Origin: Neoarius graeffei
Lineage: Eukaryota; Chordata; Actinopteri; Siluriformes; Ariidae
Length of the DNA: 64,000 bases
NCBI RefSeq assembly: GCF_027579695.1
Contig: NC_083589.1
Coordinates: forward strand, 39,843,335 to 39,907,334
Direction of reading: 5' to 3'
Shown here: positions 33,918 through 47,300 of the stretch, piece by piece
Numbering within the stretch: position 1 is the stretch's first letter
Layout: each line of letters opens with the position of its first letter
Made by a program: the position numbers and the translations under genes
The notes under the pieces: model-generated
Told to the model about the DNA's origin: nothing
What the model saw: only the letters and a program-made list of their open reading frames with translations
Database searches by the model: none

Positions 33918-34422
33918 GTTATTCCACAAAATTGAGTCGTACATGAGCTGATAGCTGACGAGGAGCGTAGCACCAAGTTAGCAAAAGCCATGTATGACGA
34001 GATTGAGTGGAATAACTGTTTTATGTCAACAATCACTGGATTTTGAGAAAGAGAGCATTTTTATTTTTTGCAAATTCAATAAATAAAAACTTTATACAAA
34101 GCGTGTGACAAAATTTCTGCTTAGAATGTAAACAAACCGACAAAACGACAGGAGCAATTTGTGAAAAATGTGATAAGAATTTTTGAAAAAATAAATAAGA
34201 TACGTTCTTACCGTCAAATACTTTTATTCCATATTTTATTGCCCTTTTTTATTGTATTTTTTTTGGGTTTTGTTTGAGTTTTTATTTAATCCTCGGTTGC
34301 TTCAGCAACACGCCTCGCCATTTTGTTTTTCTCTACTCACGGTATATGAGCTGATAGCCTAGTAGTAGAGTAGCCAAACAGAATGTGCGATTGCTCATAT
34401 CCAGTGAATGTGGATAGAATAA
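33918..34422 (-). mobile_element. DNA element family D copy 3
   Basis: Reverse-orientation copy: ends CATATCCAGTGAATGTGGATAG at the right and carries GTTATTCCACAAAATTGAGTC at the left. The putative exon with its start codon lies near 34320 on the minus strand (MARRVAEATEDXIK-like, disrupted by substitutions). Collinear with copies 1 and 2. Confidence 0.62.
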
Positions 34423-35268
34423 TATACAGTGTAAATTATAAAAATGTATGCTATCAACAGTATAAACAGTACACCATATACAGACCTTAAACTGAAGTCA
34501 GGTTTGTCTGTTAATCCAGTAAAAAAAAAAAGTAAAAAATGCATTCACTGCATTTAGTTTTCTATTACATGTAGACTAATAATAATCCAGTTGCTCAACT
34601 ATTTTAAACTCTGATTAAAATTTCAGTTCAGGATTCATTTTATTTTATTCCTGAAGCTATAGTAGTTTATCTGAATCATCTGAATTACACTTGGCTCTCC
34701 TCAGATTGATCTCACTGTTTCCCTAATGCTGGGATCAGACTACACAATATTTTTGTATTTAACGATGGTCACTGTGTCAGATTAGGCACATCATAGTGCC
34801 GTAAATTCTTGCCGTGTCTTGGTTGGACTCGGGAGATTGGCAGCGCTACAAATTGTACCCTGACTAATCATTGTTCACTTCCTTACACGTCATCAGGGAG
34901 GAGGGTCAAGAATTTGTCACTCATGGCTACAGAAGGAAAATGTCATTGGAGTTGTCAAACTAGGCGAGAAAATACAAAAGGATTATTTTTGGTGTTCTTT
35001 ATGTTACACGACAAAGGCCTGTTCATCATTCCCAATGTTCGTATTTGGGAACGATGCTTGAAATTTGTCAGCCGTGACAAATTTAGGCTGTGTGTGTGTT
35101 TGTGTGTCTATAGGCTGATCCTGGTATTACCATAAAATCACTTGGCAAACTCATAAAATTCCATCAGTGCAGTTTTTCACAGTGATTGTCAGTGTTGTTT
35201 AATTGTAACTGGTTCTTGGTTTCTGTCTTTTTTTTATTATTATTATTTTTTATCTCAGAAAATTTGTG

Positions 35269-35337
35269 ATGGCAAAGCGGATTGCTGAGAAAGAGCTCAC
35301 AGACAGGAACTGGGATCAGGAAGATGAAGGAGAAGAG
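35269..35337 (+). CDS. nup50: nup50 coding exon 1 (residues 1-23)
   Basis: The exon begins at 35259 after TTTTTTATCTCAG, with ten 5'-UTR bases before ATG 35269. It encodes MAKRIAEKELTDRNWDQEDE plus GEE and ends in phase 0 at GAG|GTAAGA. The acidic tail following the basic start is the conserved importin-alpha contact region. Confidence 0.95.
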
Positions 35338-38300
35338 GTAAGAGGACATAAACATGAGCTGTAATATACATACACACATATATACATACACATGCAGGGT
35401 GGAGTAGAGGAGGAACAGCTGCTTGTTGTTCCTTTGTACCATAAGCTGCTATACGCAAGACACAAAGAAATACACAGAGTGCAGAATTATTAGGCAAGTG
35501 AGTATTTTGACCACAACGTCCTTTTAATGCATGTTGTCCCACTCCAAGCTGTTTAGGCTTGAAAGCCTACTACCAATTAAGTATATCAGGTGCTGTGCAT
35601 CTGTGTAATGAGAGGGGGTGTGGTCTAATGACATCAACACCCTATATCAGGTGTGCATAATTATTAGGCAACCTCTTTTCCTCTGGCAAAATGGGTCAGA
35701 AGAGAGATCTGATAGACTTTGAAAAGTCTAAAATTGTGAGATGTCTTGCAGACGGATGCAGCACGCTTGAAATTGCGAAGATGTTGAAACGTGATCACCG
35801 AACAATCAAGCGTTTCATTGCAAATAGTCAACAGGGTCGAAAGAAGCGTGTGGGAAAAAAAAGGCGCAAAATAACTGCACATGATCTGCGGAAAATCAAG
35901 CGTGAAGCTAACAAGCAGCCATTAGCATCCAGTTCTGCCATATTCCAGAGTTGCAACATCCCTGGAGTGTCAGAGTACAGGGTGTGCAATACTGAGGGAC
36001 ATGGCCAAGGTAAGGAAGGCTGAAAAACGACCACCACTGAGTAAAGGCCTCTGCATGCTCTTGCGACAAGGCTTTCGCAGATAGCTTTTCGCAGACAGTT
36101 GTAATTTATCGTTGAGCGGGGAGTAATAGGCGTGCGCGATGTTATTCACCGGCACAACGCAAGGGGGCGCGAAGTCGCTAGGAGTAGTTGGTGGGTGTGG
36201 TTAGTGGAGTGTTTATCCTCCGGTTACTTATAATGACTAGAACTTTTTTTTTTTTTATAATGACTAGAACTGGAGTCGTATAGATGTACGTACTTCCTCA
36301 ATCAACCGCTCTTCATGCTGCTCCATCTTCGCTCGTGTTTTTAAAAATGCCAGTCGTGAAAACAAAACAAACCGGGACAGTAGGGAAGTGGAAGTGCGTG
36401 TACAGCGGATGTAGAGTGGACCAATCAGAGCCCTCTTGTCTGCGAGGCTTCTGCGGTGGTCACAATTTTTGGGAGGTGCGTGCAGAGCGTCTGCGAAGGT
36501 GGGGGGGCTACGCAGACACTATCTGCGACACCGTCTGCGAGGACTGGGTTGTCAGCATAAATTGGCCTTAAGGCACACAAGATAAAACGTCAAGACTGGG
36601 CCAAGAAATATCTTAAGACTGATTTTTCTAAGGTGCTGTGGTCTGATGAGATGAGAGTGACTCTTGATGGACCAGATGGATGGGCCTGTGGCTGGATCAG
36701 TAATGGGCACAGAGCTCCACTCCGACTCAGACGCCAGCAAGGTGGAGGTGGAGTACTGCTATGGGCTGGTATCATCAAAGACGAGCTTGTTGGACCTTTT
36801 CGAGTTGAGGATGGACTCAAACTCAACTCCCAGACCTACTGCCAGTTCCTGGAAGAAACCTTCTTCAAGCAGTGGTATAGGAAAAAGTCAGCATCTTTCA
36901 AGAAGAACATGATTTTCATGCAGGATAATGCTCCATCTCATGCGTCCAAATACTCCACTGCGTGGCTAGCCAGTAAAGGTCTGAAAGGTGAAAAAAATAA
37001 TGACATGGCCCCCTTGTTCACCTGACCTAAACCCCATAGAGAACCTGTGGTCCATTATAAAACGTGAGGTCTACAAAGAGGGAAAACAGTACACCTCTCT
37101 GAACAGCGTCTGGGAGGCCGTGGTTGCTGCTGCACACAATGTTGGTCGTGAACAGATAAAGAAATTGACAGAATCTATGGATGGAAGGCTTTTGAGTGTC
37201 CTCATGAAGAAGGGTGGCTATATTGGTCACTGATTTGTTTTTGTTTTGTGTTTGAATGTCATATGTTTATTTGCAAATCTGGAGTTGTCATATCAGTGTA
37301 CCTGGTGAAAATAAATAAGTGAAATGGCTACATATTTGGTTTTTATTAAGTTGCCTAATAATTCTGCACAGTGAAAGTTACCTGAACACATACATATTCT
37401 CCTAAAATGGCCAAAACTAAAAACGCCCCACTCTAACTTCCATACATATTCAGCTTTGATATTTATGAGTCTTTTTGGTTGATTGAGAATATAGTTGTTG
37501 TTCAATAATAAAACTAATCCTCAAAAATATAACTTGCCTAATAATTCTGCACTCAGTGTACATCAGTAAATATTGTACAGGTATGTTAAAAGTCTCAAGA
37601 AACAGACTGATTTTTTTTTTAAAGATTTTTTTGGGGCTTTTTGCACCTTTATTGGATAGGACAGTGTAGAGACAGGAAATGAGCGGGAGAGAGAGACGGG
37701 GAGGGGTCGGGAAATGACCTCGGGCCGGAATTGAACCCGGGTCCCCGGATTTATGGTATGGCGCCTTATCCACCTGAGTCACGACGCCCCCAGAAACAGA
37801 CTGATTTAACTTCCAACACCGAGGCTGATTGCTCACATTATAACAAGGCAGAAGTGTTAGGACAAAAGGTGAACTTTCACTCAACGCATGAAAGTATGGC
37901 CAATAAAAAGACAAACGGTTGAGTGCTCTTCTGGGGAAAAAGAAAAAAAACAACTTAAGGATCATGAGTTAAATAGTGGTCATGTGAGCCGTGTGCTGTT
38001 TCTCTTTACTCTACATTCTTGAATTATTTAAAATGAGTCACTAGTGTGGCGGCACGGTGGTGTAGTGGTTAGCGCTGTCGCCTCACAGCAAGAAGGTCCT
38101 GGGTTCGAGCCCCGGGGCCGGCGAGGGCCTTTCTGTGTGGAGTTTGCATGTTCTCCCCGTGTCCGCGTGGGTTTCCTCCGGGTGCTCCGGTTTCCCCCAC
38201 AGTCCAAAGACATGCAGGTTAGGCTAACTGGTGACTCTAAATTGACCGTAGGTGTGAATGGTTGTCTGTGTCTGTGTCAGCCCTGTGATGACCTGGCGAC

Positions 38301-41300
38301 TTGTCCAGGGTGTACCCCGCCTTTCGCCCGTAGTCAGCTGGGATAGGCTCCAGCTTGCCTGCGACCCTGTAGAAGGATAAAGCGGCTAGAGATAATGAGA
38401 TGAGATGAGTCACTAGTGTAGAACCTTTATGGTTTAATAAGAAGGTTTGTTGAATTCAGATGAGTGATGAATTAACATGTCTAGGTCTCGGCTACTGATT
38501 TAGCGCAGTTTAAATAAAGAAAGAGAAAAACAAGATTCTTTTGAGTCTTAAATGTTCTTTCATAATTATTTCAAATTGTTTTATTCCTTGTTTGCAGTCC
38601 AACTTGTTTTTTGTCATTGGAGCAGGAAGTAATCTCTAGATGAGTTGCGTATTGAAGTAAAATTCAACAGATTATTTGATGGGCAGCACAGTGGTGTAGT
38701 GATTAGCGCTGTCACCTCACAGCAAGAAGGTCCTGGGTTCGAGCCCCGTGGCCGGTGAGGGCCTTTCTGTGTGGAGTTTGCATGTTCTCCCCGTGTCCGC
38801 GTGGGTTTCCTCCGGGTGCTCCGGTTTCCCCCACAGTCCAAAGACATGCAGGTTAGGTTAACTGGTGACTCTAAATTGACCGTAGGTGTGAATGTGAGTG
38901 TGAATGGTTGTCTGTGTCTATGTGTCGGCCCTGTGATGACCTGGCGACTTGTCCAGGGTGTACCCCGCCTTTCGCCTATAGTCAGCTGGGATAGGCTCCA
39001 GCTTGCCTGCGACCCTGTAGAACAGGATAAAGCGGCTACAGATAATGAGATGAGATGAGATTATTTGATTATAAAAAGAGTCATTTGTGTGTTGCAGCTC
39101 TGTTGTTCAGATCAGACTTCACAGTTCAGCTCGCAGCAGCCATTCGGTCTTTTTTTTAATTTTTATTTTATTGGATTATAGAGCTTCATTAAGGTGCTTT
39201 CTTACTATGAGTGTGAAAATATATTGTCCAAATCGTTAGTATTGAACCTTCAGATGGTTATAAACATACATTACTACTATATACATTCAAGTAAAAATCC
39301 AAAGGAAATAAGCTTATACATGCAGCAAAAACAAAGCTGGAACAGACAAAACACAAGCAGCGCTACATAACCAGCCTAATTGCTGGGTTTCACGTGACAT
39401 CACATCCGCCTCATTAGTTATTCAAAACTTTAGCTGGTGGTCTACCAGAGCTCAGTTGACAAAGCGTTTGTATGAAGAAGGTGCATTGCTCGCATGAAAA
39501 ATACCTTACGCTTGCGTTGTTTTAGGTTGTTCGAATCGATTAAACTGTGAAACTGATAAAGGTTTCTTCAGGGTTCCCCGTGCACTAATAAAAAAGGGTG
39601 AATGAACACAGGATTTCACAAAAAGACGTCGAGAAAGGTGGCTTTTGAACCTCTCAGTGAAATCGAAGAGATCCAAGTTGAAGCATGCTCGAGTTTGCAG
39701 TGAACACTTGGTGAAAGGTTTGTATCGCCCTCTCAGCTATGGCGTTAGTGTTTTCCAAGTACTTTTCTTGCTGTGTGTCGTTATTTTACGGTACTTTTTT
39801 AGTCACGAAGCGCTAAAGTGCCCAGCTGTTTCTTTGTTTACTCCTCACAAAGTCCATATGCATGAAGGTGGCGACAAAATTCTTCCCCAGCCATACAGTT
39901 ACCGTACAATGCACCATGATCACGTCTCCGTCTTGTTTAACTAAGATCCAGGTCTTTAAAGGGGTTTCTGATGATCTTTGTGAATGATTTAGCTGAGAGA
40001 TAAGAGCCAACACAAGTGAGAATCAAGCAAACTGTTGTTTGTTTACACTTCAACTTGCAGCGCTTTGTTGTAAAGATGCGAACGAAAAGCTAAAAAAAAA
40101 AACATACTTACACGGGCAAAAACAATACAGGATTCATTCGGCAGTGACTTGATCCCGAGGTCCTTTACCCAGCCACATACAAAAAACAGTTGTAAGCCTC
40201 CATACTCTTCCACGCTTTCGTCACACTTTTTTGCGGTGTAGAAGGACGTCTGCAACACCAGATAGTTCGAGATGTCGGGGAACTCGACTGAAGGGTAGTT
40301 TTCGAGATCGTATGACAAATCCTTCTTTCCCAGACCGTAGGGGTCGATTTCATTGCACATAGCAATCTCCTGAATATATCTAAAGCGAGCAGTGGCTTCT
40401 AGATTACGAGCGTACTCTGATAAGTTATTGATAGTTGTTTGCACTACGGCAGCTGTTTTAGACCACCAGCTATTTCACTTCCGGTAAAACCGCTAAGACA
40501 AGTCACGTGACTGAAACCCAGCAATATACATAACCAACCTAATATACATTCTGTCGTTAAGTTTCGTCGAGTTAAGCACAACTTGCTCATTTTCTCTGGG
40601 TAGTTATTCTGTGAAAATCACCAAAAATCACTCTCACTCACTTCTTTCAGCTTGTCCCACTTACTTGTCTGGGGTTGCTATTGATCCACATGTCCTATTA
40701 ATTGGAGAATAGTTTTACGCTGGATGCCCTTCCTGCCGCAACCCTTCTATTTCCGGGCTTGGGGAAACAACCATGCGCGCACACATTCACACCTGTGGAC
40801 AATTTAGAGTGGCTCTTTAACCTAACTGCATGTCTTTGGACTGTGGGGGAAACCGACACACCCGGAGGAAACCCACAGGGAGAACATGCAAACTCTGCAC
40901 AGAAAGGCCCCCGTCGGCCACTGGGCTCGAACCCAGAACTTTCTTGCTATGAGGCACCAGTGCTAATCACTACACCACCATGCCGTCCGAAAATAACCTG
41001 TAAATATTTTCCTGTATAGCTTTTAGTAACAAATAAACAACCCTGAGCATCTCTCTGTCTGATTGTGGCTATTTATTTCTATAATAACATTCTGAATGAG
41101 AAACACGCTTCATGAACTAGTTTCCCTTTTGAATTTCCACTGCACTACAGAGACCATGATCATTATGGAAATACCACAAGTTATGCAAATTTTGTGACTT
41201 TATGATTTCAGCTCACAGCAAAATTACAGCAAGAGAGCAAAATTAAGGAGTAGGAGAGGAAACCGAGGTTGTGTTGTTTATTATTATGCTTTGCTGTATG

Positions 41301-44300
41301 TTTTTAAACTAACTGTTGATGCACAAATCACCGTTTTAAGCTTAGTCTTTCTTTCCATTGTCATATGCCAGTACAAGCATTTACAGAAGACCTTTCCATC
41401 ATTTTCATAGTCGATTACTCATCATGCTTCCTATAAACTTTTACAATTACTCGTTAGCTAGTGATAAGGTTTTGAGGGAAGAATAAAATCCATGTTCCGA
41501 GGGTTGGCTCTGCTTTAAAGCTTTGAGCGATCACCAGCATGCACAACTGTAAACTCCACACCTCGGGTTTTATGGAATCCCAAAGCAGAAGATTTGCTTT
41601 TACCACTAGTCTGGATTATCTTAGCTTAGTTACATGTTCACCTGGAGCTGTGCCACAAGCACTTGGTGTCACATTACTGTGGTAATAAACATTTCCAGCT
41701 GCAATGTTCGTTCTGGCTGATAAACATACATATATGTTATTTCCCAGCTGGGAGGTCCGTATTGTGAAATACCGTGACCGAGGTCTTGAAAGTACTGAGC
41801 GAGGCCCTCTGGGCCGAGGTCAGTATTCAAGGCAGAGGTCACGGTATTTCAGCATACGGACCGACCTTAAGCTGGTAAATAATATATATATATTTTTTTC
41901 TTTACCAAATTCTAACAGGGCGGCATGGTGGTGTAGTGGTTAGCGCTGTCGCCTCACAGCAAGAAGGTCCGGGTTCGATCCCCGTGGCCGGCGAGGGCCT
42001 TTCTGTGTGGAGTTTGCATGTTCTCCCCGTGTCCGCGTGGGTTTCCTCCGGGTGCTCCGGTTTCCCCCACAGTCCAAAGACATGCAGGTTAGGTTAACTG
42101 GTGACTCTAAATTGACCGTAGGTGTGAATGTGAGTGTGAATGGTTGTCTGTGTCTGTCAGCCCTGTGATGACCTGGTGACTTGTCCAGGGTGTACCCCGC
42201 CTTTCTCCCGTAGTCAGCTGGGATAGGCTCCAGCTTGCCTGCGACCCTGTAGAACAGGATAAAGCGGCTAGAGATAATGAGATGAGATGAGAAATTCTAA
42301 CAGAAAACGAGAGCACCCGAAAGGGAAAACTGAGTCGAGCCGTCATTTTGAATCCTCATTCACGGCTGTAATGCAAATTGCTTCCTCCTCGGTATACAAG
42401 TGCACTTCCATGGCAGGATAAAAACTACATTTTGCCACCTATGTAGTCCCCGATTTATACAAATAGGAGTCATTCAGGATTCAGCCATGTTTTTGCTTGA
42501 CCAAAGTTATACAGTATTATGACCTTTTATATTGCATAAATAAAGCCATTTGGTGAAACTTTGAAGAAGAGATTGTACTGGTTTAAAGTTTTTACCTAAC
42601 ATAATATTATGTATTAGGATAACATGGTCCAAAATGGGCCTCATTAACTAATGAGATCAAACTGTTAGCAAGTTGGAGGTTTTTAGCTTTCTCCTGAAAT
42701 TATGTTCTTCCTCAGGGTAGTAAAACTCGCTTTTGCTGTGAACACTGTCATTATCGCTATCCATGATGTAAAATTAATGCTATTCTCTTGAGAAGTAATA
42801 TATTTATTTTTTCTTTACCAAATTCTAACAGAAAACAAGAGCGCCCGAAAGGGAAAACCGAGGCGAGCCGAGCCGCCATTTTGAATCCTCATTCACAGCT
42901 GTAATGTAAATTGCTTCCTCCTCGGTATACAAGTGCACTTCCATGGCAGGAAAAAAAACCTACATTTTGCTGCCTATGTAGTCCCCTATTTATACAAATA
43001 GGAGTCATTCAGGATTCAGCCATGTTTTTGCTCGGCGTTAGCAACAGTTACAGGTTTTTAGCTTTCTCCTGAAATGTTTTCTTTTATTTCTTCTTCCTCA
43101 GGGTAGTAAAACTCGCTTTCGCTGTGAACACTGTCGTTATCGCTATCCATGCTGTAAAATTAATGCTATTCTCCTGAGAAATGCTGGCAAAAATGTATAA
43201 GATTTTTGATAATCTTATAAATAAATCTTATAAAAAAGATAAATGTTGACAAAAAAATGCTACCATGTTTGTTGTTGTGAACGAGCGAGTCGCCAGAGGT
43301 CCGTAACTGGGGTCCGTACCGTAGGATATGGACCCGCTCGCCAGCCAATCAGAGCGCAGGATTTGGACCGTGAAAAAAATAATGACAGTTATGGAAAATA
43401 ATATCTGAAAATTCAACCTTTTTTTTTTTTTAAATTCAAATTTGTTATTACAGCTGCATTGCAGCCTGCCCTTCATTTGTACGTTTGCCCGATGCCAATC
43501 GGAGCAAACCTTGGGGCCGAAACAATCGTTGTTGCTTCAGAGCAGCTGCCAGTGAGAACGGTTTAGAGGTGGAGCCCAAATCTTCAGGAGGTCTGTACTG
43601 GTGCTGGATACAGAACAGATTCACTGCTAACTGAACAGCCTGCTGCTGTTTAATCCCTCTGCGTGGTTTTCAGTAATATGTTTAACGTGTCAGCACTGAT
43701 CAGGACACGTTCCTCTTCTGTACAAAACAGTTTTGGCCATTACAGCCAGTTTATAAACTTTTTTTTTTCTCTCTCTAATTATCGTCATTTTTTTCCCCCC
43801 ATATAACCCAGCTCTGTGAGATAATTATTTTGTTGTATGACTAAAAATGTTTGCAGTATCTACAATTAACTCTGTAATTCTCTTCAATTAGGCAGGAACA
43901 TTTTCAGTTGCAAGTGAGGAAGTGATGAAAAACCGGGCCATTAAGAAAGCCAAGCGTCGAAATCTTGGCACAGAGGTAATCAGGTTCCGTGTTTCTGAGA
44001 TTGTCTCACAGTCTGTGCAGCTATTACACATCTTTATTTCCTGGTTTGTTATTCAACCATTAGCTAAAGATAATGCGCAGTAGTAGGGTGGGTCAAACAC
44101 AAACCTTCAGCTTCTTCCACAATACTGGAGGCATTGATTTAAAAAAAAAAACTTTTCTAATGTGTATTCAGTAATGTTTAATTAATTTCAGTAATGTGTT
44201 TTTATTTAAACAGGTAAAGAATATTGTATCATAAGGATATCGGCGTGCTGAAATCTGTGTTAGTATATGTGATGAGTCGAGCTGAAGTATGTGATCAGTT

Positions 44301-47300
44301 CATTCATTAATTATGAATGAATTTTGTGTTTTTGCCTCAGGGAGAGAGTGGAGGAGCTTTTAAAAGCTTTATAGGTTTCTCTCTGACCCCGTCGGCTCCA
44401 GCGGCTGGAGGAACTTTCTCGGCATTTGGGAATGGGGCTGGATTTAAACCCCTCTCTTCTTTGACCAATGGTAGTGCTGCATCTGCCACCCCAAATTTTG
44501 GGGGTTTCACCTCTCCTGCCACCAGCAAGGCAAACACCGGTGAGGCATGGCATGTGTGTTTTGTTTGAGTTGTGGAAAAGATTGAATTTAATTAGGGGAG
44601 AAAAAAACCCTCAGTGTTAAGAGTTAAAGAGCAAATCTGGTGAATTTCATGAATTATTTGAATAATTTGACCATCTCTGGGCTTGAAGAAAAGAAATGCT
44701 CTGTTGCTAGCACATTTTCCTGAAAAAGTTGTGGGTCGATGAATAAATGAGAACGCGAAAGAAATCTGTGGAGATAAAGTTTCCTTTTTTTTTCCTTTCC
44801 TCCCTGAGGTAGCAAAATATTGCAAAGGTGAGTAACACGTTTGTTCTAATACATAATAGTTTTGACAGCATTAAAGCCGTGTGTGTGAATGTATATACAT
44901 TACATTTATTTAGTAGTCTCTTAACTACTAAAATACGATTATGATCCAGATGGTGTGAGTCTAAAAACACAGACTGACCAGAAAAATGAAGTTTTAAATT
45001 AATTAAAACTGTAGTAGGTAATTGAATGTCAGCTGATTATGCATTTATGATGGAACAGTGTGTGTGGTGAATTAGCAGTGTTTGTTGGCGTTGTAATCCT
45101 ATATTAGTATAATTAATTATTAAGAACTGTGATGGTGCAGGGCTCTACGTTAACTTTGAGACATGGTTGCCCATTCGGGCAACCATTTGAAGAAATCATG
45201 GTTGCCCAAATATTACATATTATTATTTTTTATTTATTATTCAACCTTCTCAGATGCTGTCTGTATCAACAAGCATTGACACTAGCGCCCCATGCGAGTA
45301 ATGCGGTAATTAGTCATGTAGTGAAGGACATACCAATATTCAGTCCCCCCAGGATTTCGCGGGCCTTTTTTGTGATTGTTGCTGGCTAAAATGTCTGATG
45401 TTGCGGGGGGTTTTCCAAAAAATTGCGATGAAAGTTGCGGTGTTTCTTAGGTTTTTGTTGCGATTACATTGCGGGAGGAAGTGAAAGTTGCGAGAAATTG
45501 TTGCGATTTTCTCTTTTTGTGATTAAAATTGAGTGATATGTTAAATATTAAGTTATTACTGAAAAACTATTAATAAAAAAAACAGGCACTGAGAAATGGT
45601 CCTATAAACAACTTTACCAATATAAAAGATTACCAGGACTACAAAAATGCAGAAAAATAGGCTTTACTTATCCAAATGCACCTGTTGTTTCAAAAGTTAA
45701 AGTGCAGAGAACCTCACAGCACAACATGAAGTTACCTTAAAATATAATATAAATGCCTCAGCTTTCATGTAAGAAAAAAAACTATTAATACTAGTACTGT
45801 GTGCAGGCAGTCTCTCCTGAAGACTAAATTAAACAATAATTATAAACTAATAAAATAAATGGCTCAGGCTTCATAGAAGAAAAAACAATTTGAACAGAAT
45901 CTCACAGTATGATGCTGAAGCTGCCTAAACAATGGAAAATAAAATACCATTTTAGCAAAAATGTTGGCATCCATTAATTTCTTGTATTAAGTAAAAAAAA
46001 AATAGTGCACACAGTCCTTCACTGTAAACATAACACACTTTCAGTAACAGAATTTAAGCCTACAGAAACACTGACTCGCACATGCAGTGTTGCCAGATAC
46101 TGCTGACGTTTTCCAGCCCAAAATATGTTCAAAACCCGCCAAAATACACTTAAAACCGCCCAATCTGGCAACACTGCGCACATGCTGCTTCTCTTGAACG
46201 TATACACAGAAGTAAGGCGGAAGGTAGTTTGTCGACGTCACTTCAAGACGATGCCAACGATTGGTCAAATTTGCGGGAAAGTTGCGGTGATTGGATATAA
46301 TTGCAACACCGCCCTGAATTCGCGGGGATTGGTTGAATTTGCGTTGAAGTTGCAAATCGCAACATCGCGAAATCCTGGAGGGTCTGAATAGAACACTGAA
46401 TATGCACTACGCGATAATTATTAGCAATGGGAAACTGCGTTGTGAGCCCGCGATGTGCAAATGCGAATTCCGCTAGTTGTTGAACATCCCATAATGATAA
46501 CATGGACGCGGTCTTTCCGAGTCAAACAATCGCAAATCGTGATGGAATTTCATCATAATATGAATGAATAAACATCGCTTTTCACGTAAGTTGACATATT
46601 TGGGTAGTTGCCCAATCGGGCAAGCATTTGTGAGAGTCTGGTTGTCCGAATCTATTGAATGGTTGCCCCGGGCAATCGGGCTACTGTTAATGTCGAGCCC
46701 TGAGACTGGTGGGAATATTACTATTCTTGGTGAACTCTCATACTAGCACTATCTGTTTTGATTGCCAGGTGTTTTGATGAAGTTTCTTCCGTTGTTAAAC
46801 GCCAAATAAACGTTTCTTCATCGGCTTTTTAAATGCGTCACCCTCGTTGCGCATGTCTGTTTTGCAACTTCAGCAAAGCTAAATATTGTGACACGTACAG
46901 TTGACGCCTTGTGCTGTTTATTTAACGAACCACTTTTTGCCTGAATTCTTCAGAAAGTGTTGCTGAGAATGTTGTTTAGAGAAGTGAATACCTCAGTCCT
47001 AGCCTAGCATCATTTCTGTCCCTGGAAATCTGTCCTAGTTAAAGGAAGAGCGTTTAAGGCTAATGGGCCTGAGCGAGCAGGTGGAATGTGTGCAGACTGC
47101 TGCTATGCTGAGCTTCATGGGGCACAGTGGGCTAATTTTTTTTTTTTAATTCCTTTGTAGCCTAACATGTCCATCAGAGAGAATGAAAGGGAGGCAAGAT
47201 CGGACGAGTATTTACTCCGACTCAGTCTGCTTCCCTCCTCGTTCTCCTGCTGGGTGTAAATTCATCACCGCTATTCAGTGCACTCACTCTCACTGTCCCT

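Larger units (their letters stand above)
30192..35258 (+). other. nup50: nup50 intron 1 (inferred)
   Basis: Holds an (AC)n microsatellite, a nested stack of DNA elements (30891-33728), family D copy 3 and, at 34423-35250, AT-rich DNA in which I see no gene. The intron ends at the acceptor TTTTTTATCTCAG (35258). Confidence 0.6.
35473..37558 (+). mobile_element. Tc1-like transposon, split by a MITE
   Basis: The ends CACAGAGTGCAGAATTATTAG and, reversed, CACTGAGTGCAGAATTATTAG lie next to TA on both sides (35471-35472 and 37559-37560). A subterminal copy of the motif (TGCATAATTATTAGGCAA near 35653, TTGCCTAATAATTCTGCAC near 37350) gives the paired binding-site arrangement of indirect-repeat Tc1 elements. 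About 524 bp of its length is the nested MITE. Confidence 0.92.
39380..40524. mobile_element. DNA element with THAP remnant and divergent second gene remnant
   Basis: Inverted termini TTGCTGGGTTTCACGTGAC and, reversed, TTGCTGGGTTTCAGTCACGTG. Subterminal GGTCTACCAG/CTGGTGGTC also pairs with GACCACCAGC at the other end. On the plus strand a THAP zinc finger is legible (39513-39730). On the minus strand a 133-codon frame (40043-40444) reads inward from the other end. A 15-bp sequence ACATAACCARCCTAA lies outside both termini, which could be an unusually long duplication or a pre-existing repeat. Superfamily uncertain. Confidence 0.75.
35338..43891 (+). other. nup50: nup50 intron 2 (8.55 kb)
   Basis: The largest intron of the gene. 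It holds a dead Tc1-like element split by a Harbinger-like MITE, one SINE of another family, four family S SINEs, a THAP-bearing element and family C copy 3. The remaining unique stretches (39060-39380, 40990-41735, 43380-43890) show no gene. Confidence 0.9.

Noticed and set aside
34740..35135. Plus-strand frame with MATEGKCHWSCQTRRENTK near 34923 considered as a MADF or THAP-like exon
   Set aside because: No Cys/His or Trp pattern of either family could be completed and no element termini were found around it.
37450..37965. 171-codon minus-strand frame
   Set aside because: Crosses the right end of a Tc1-like element and a tRNA-derived SINE; mixed repeat sequence with no domain.
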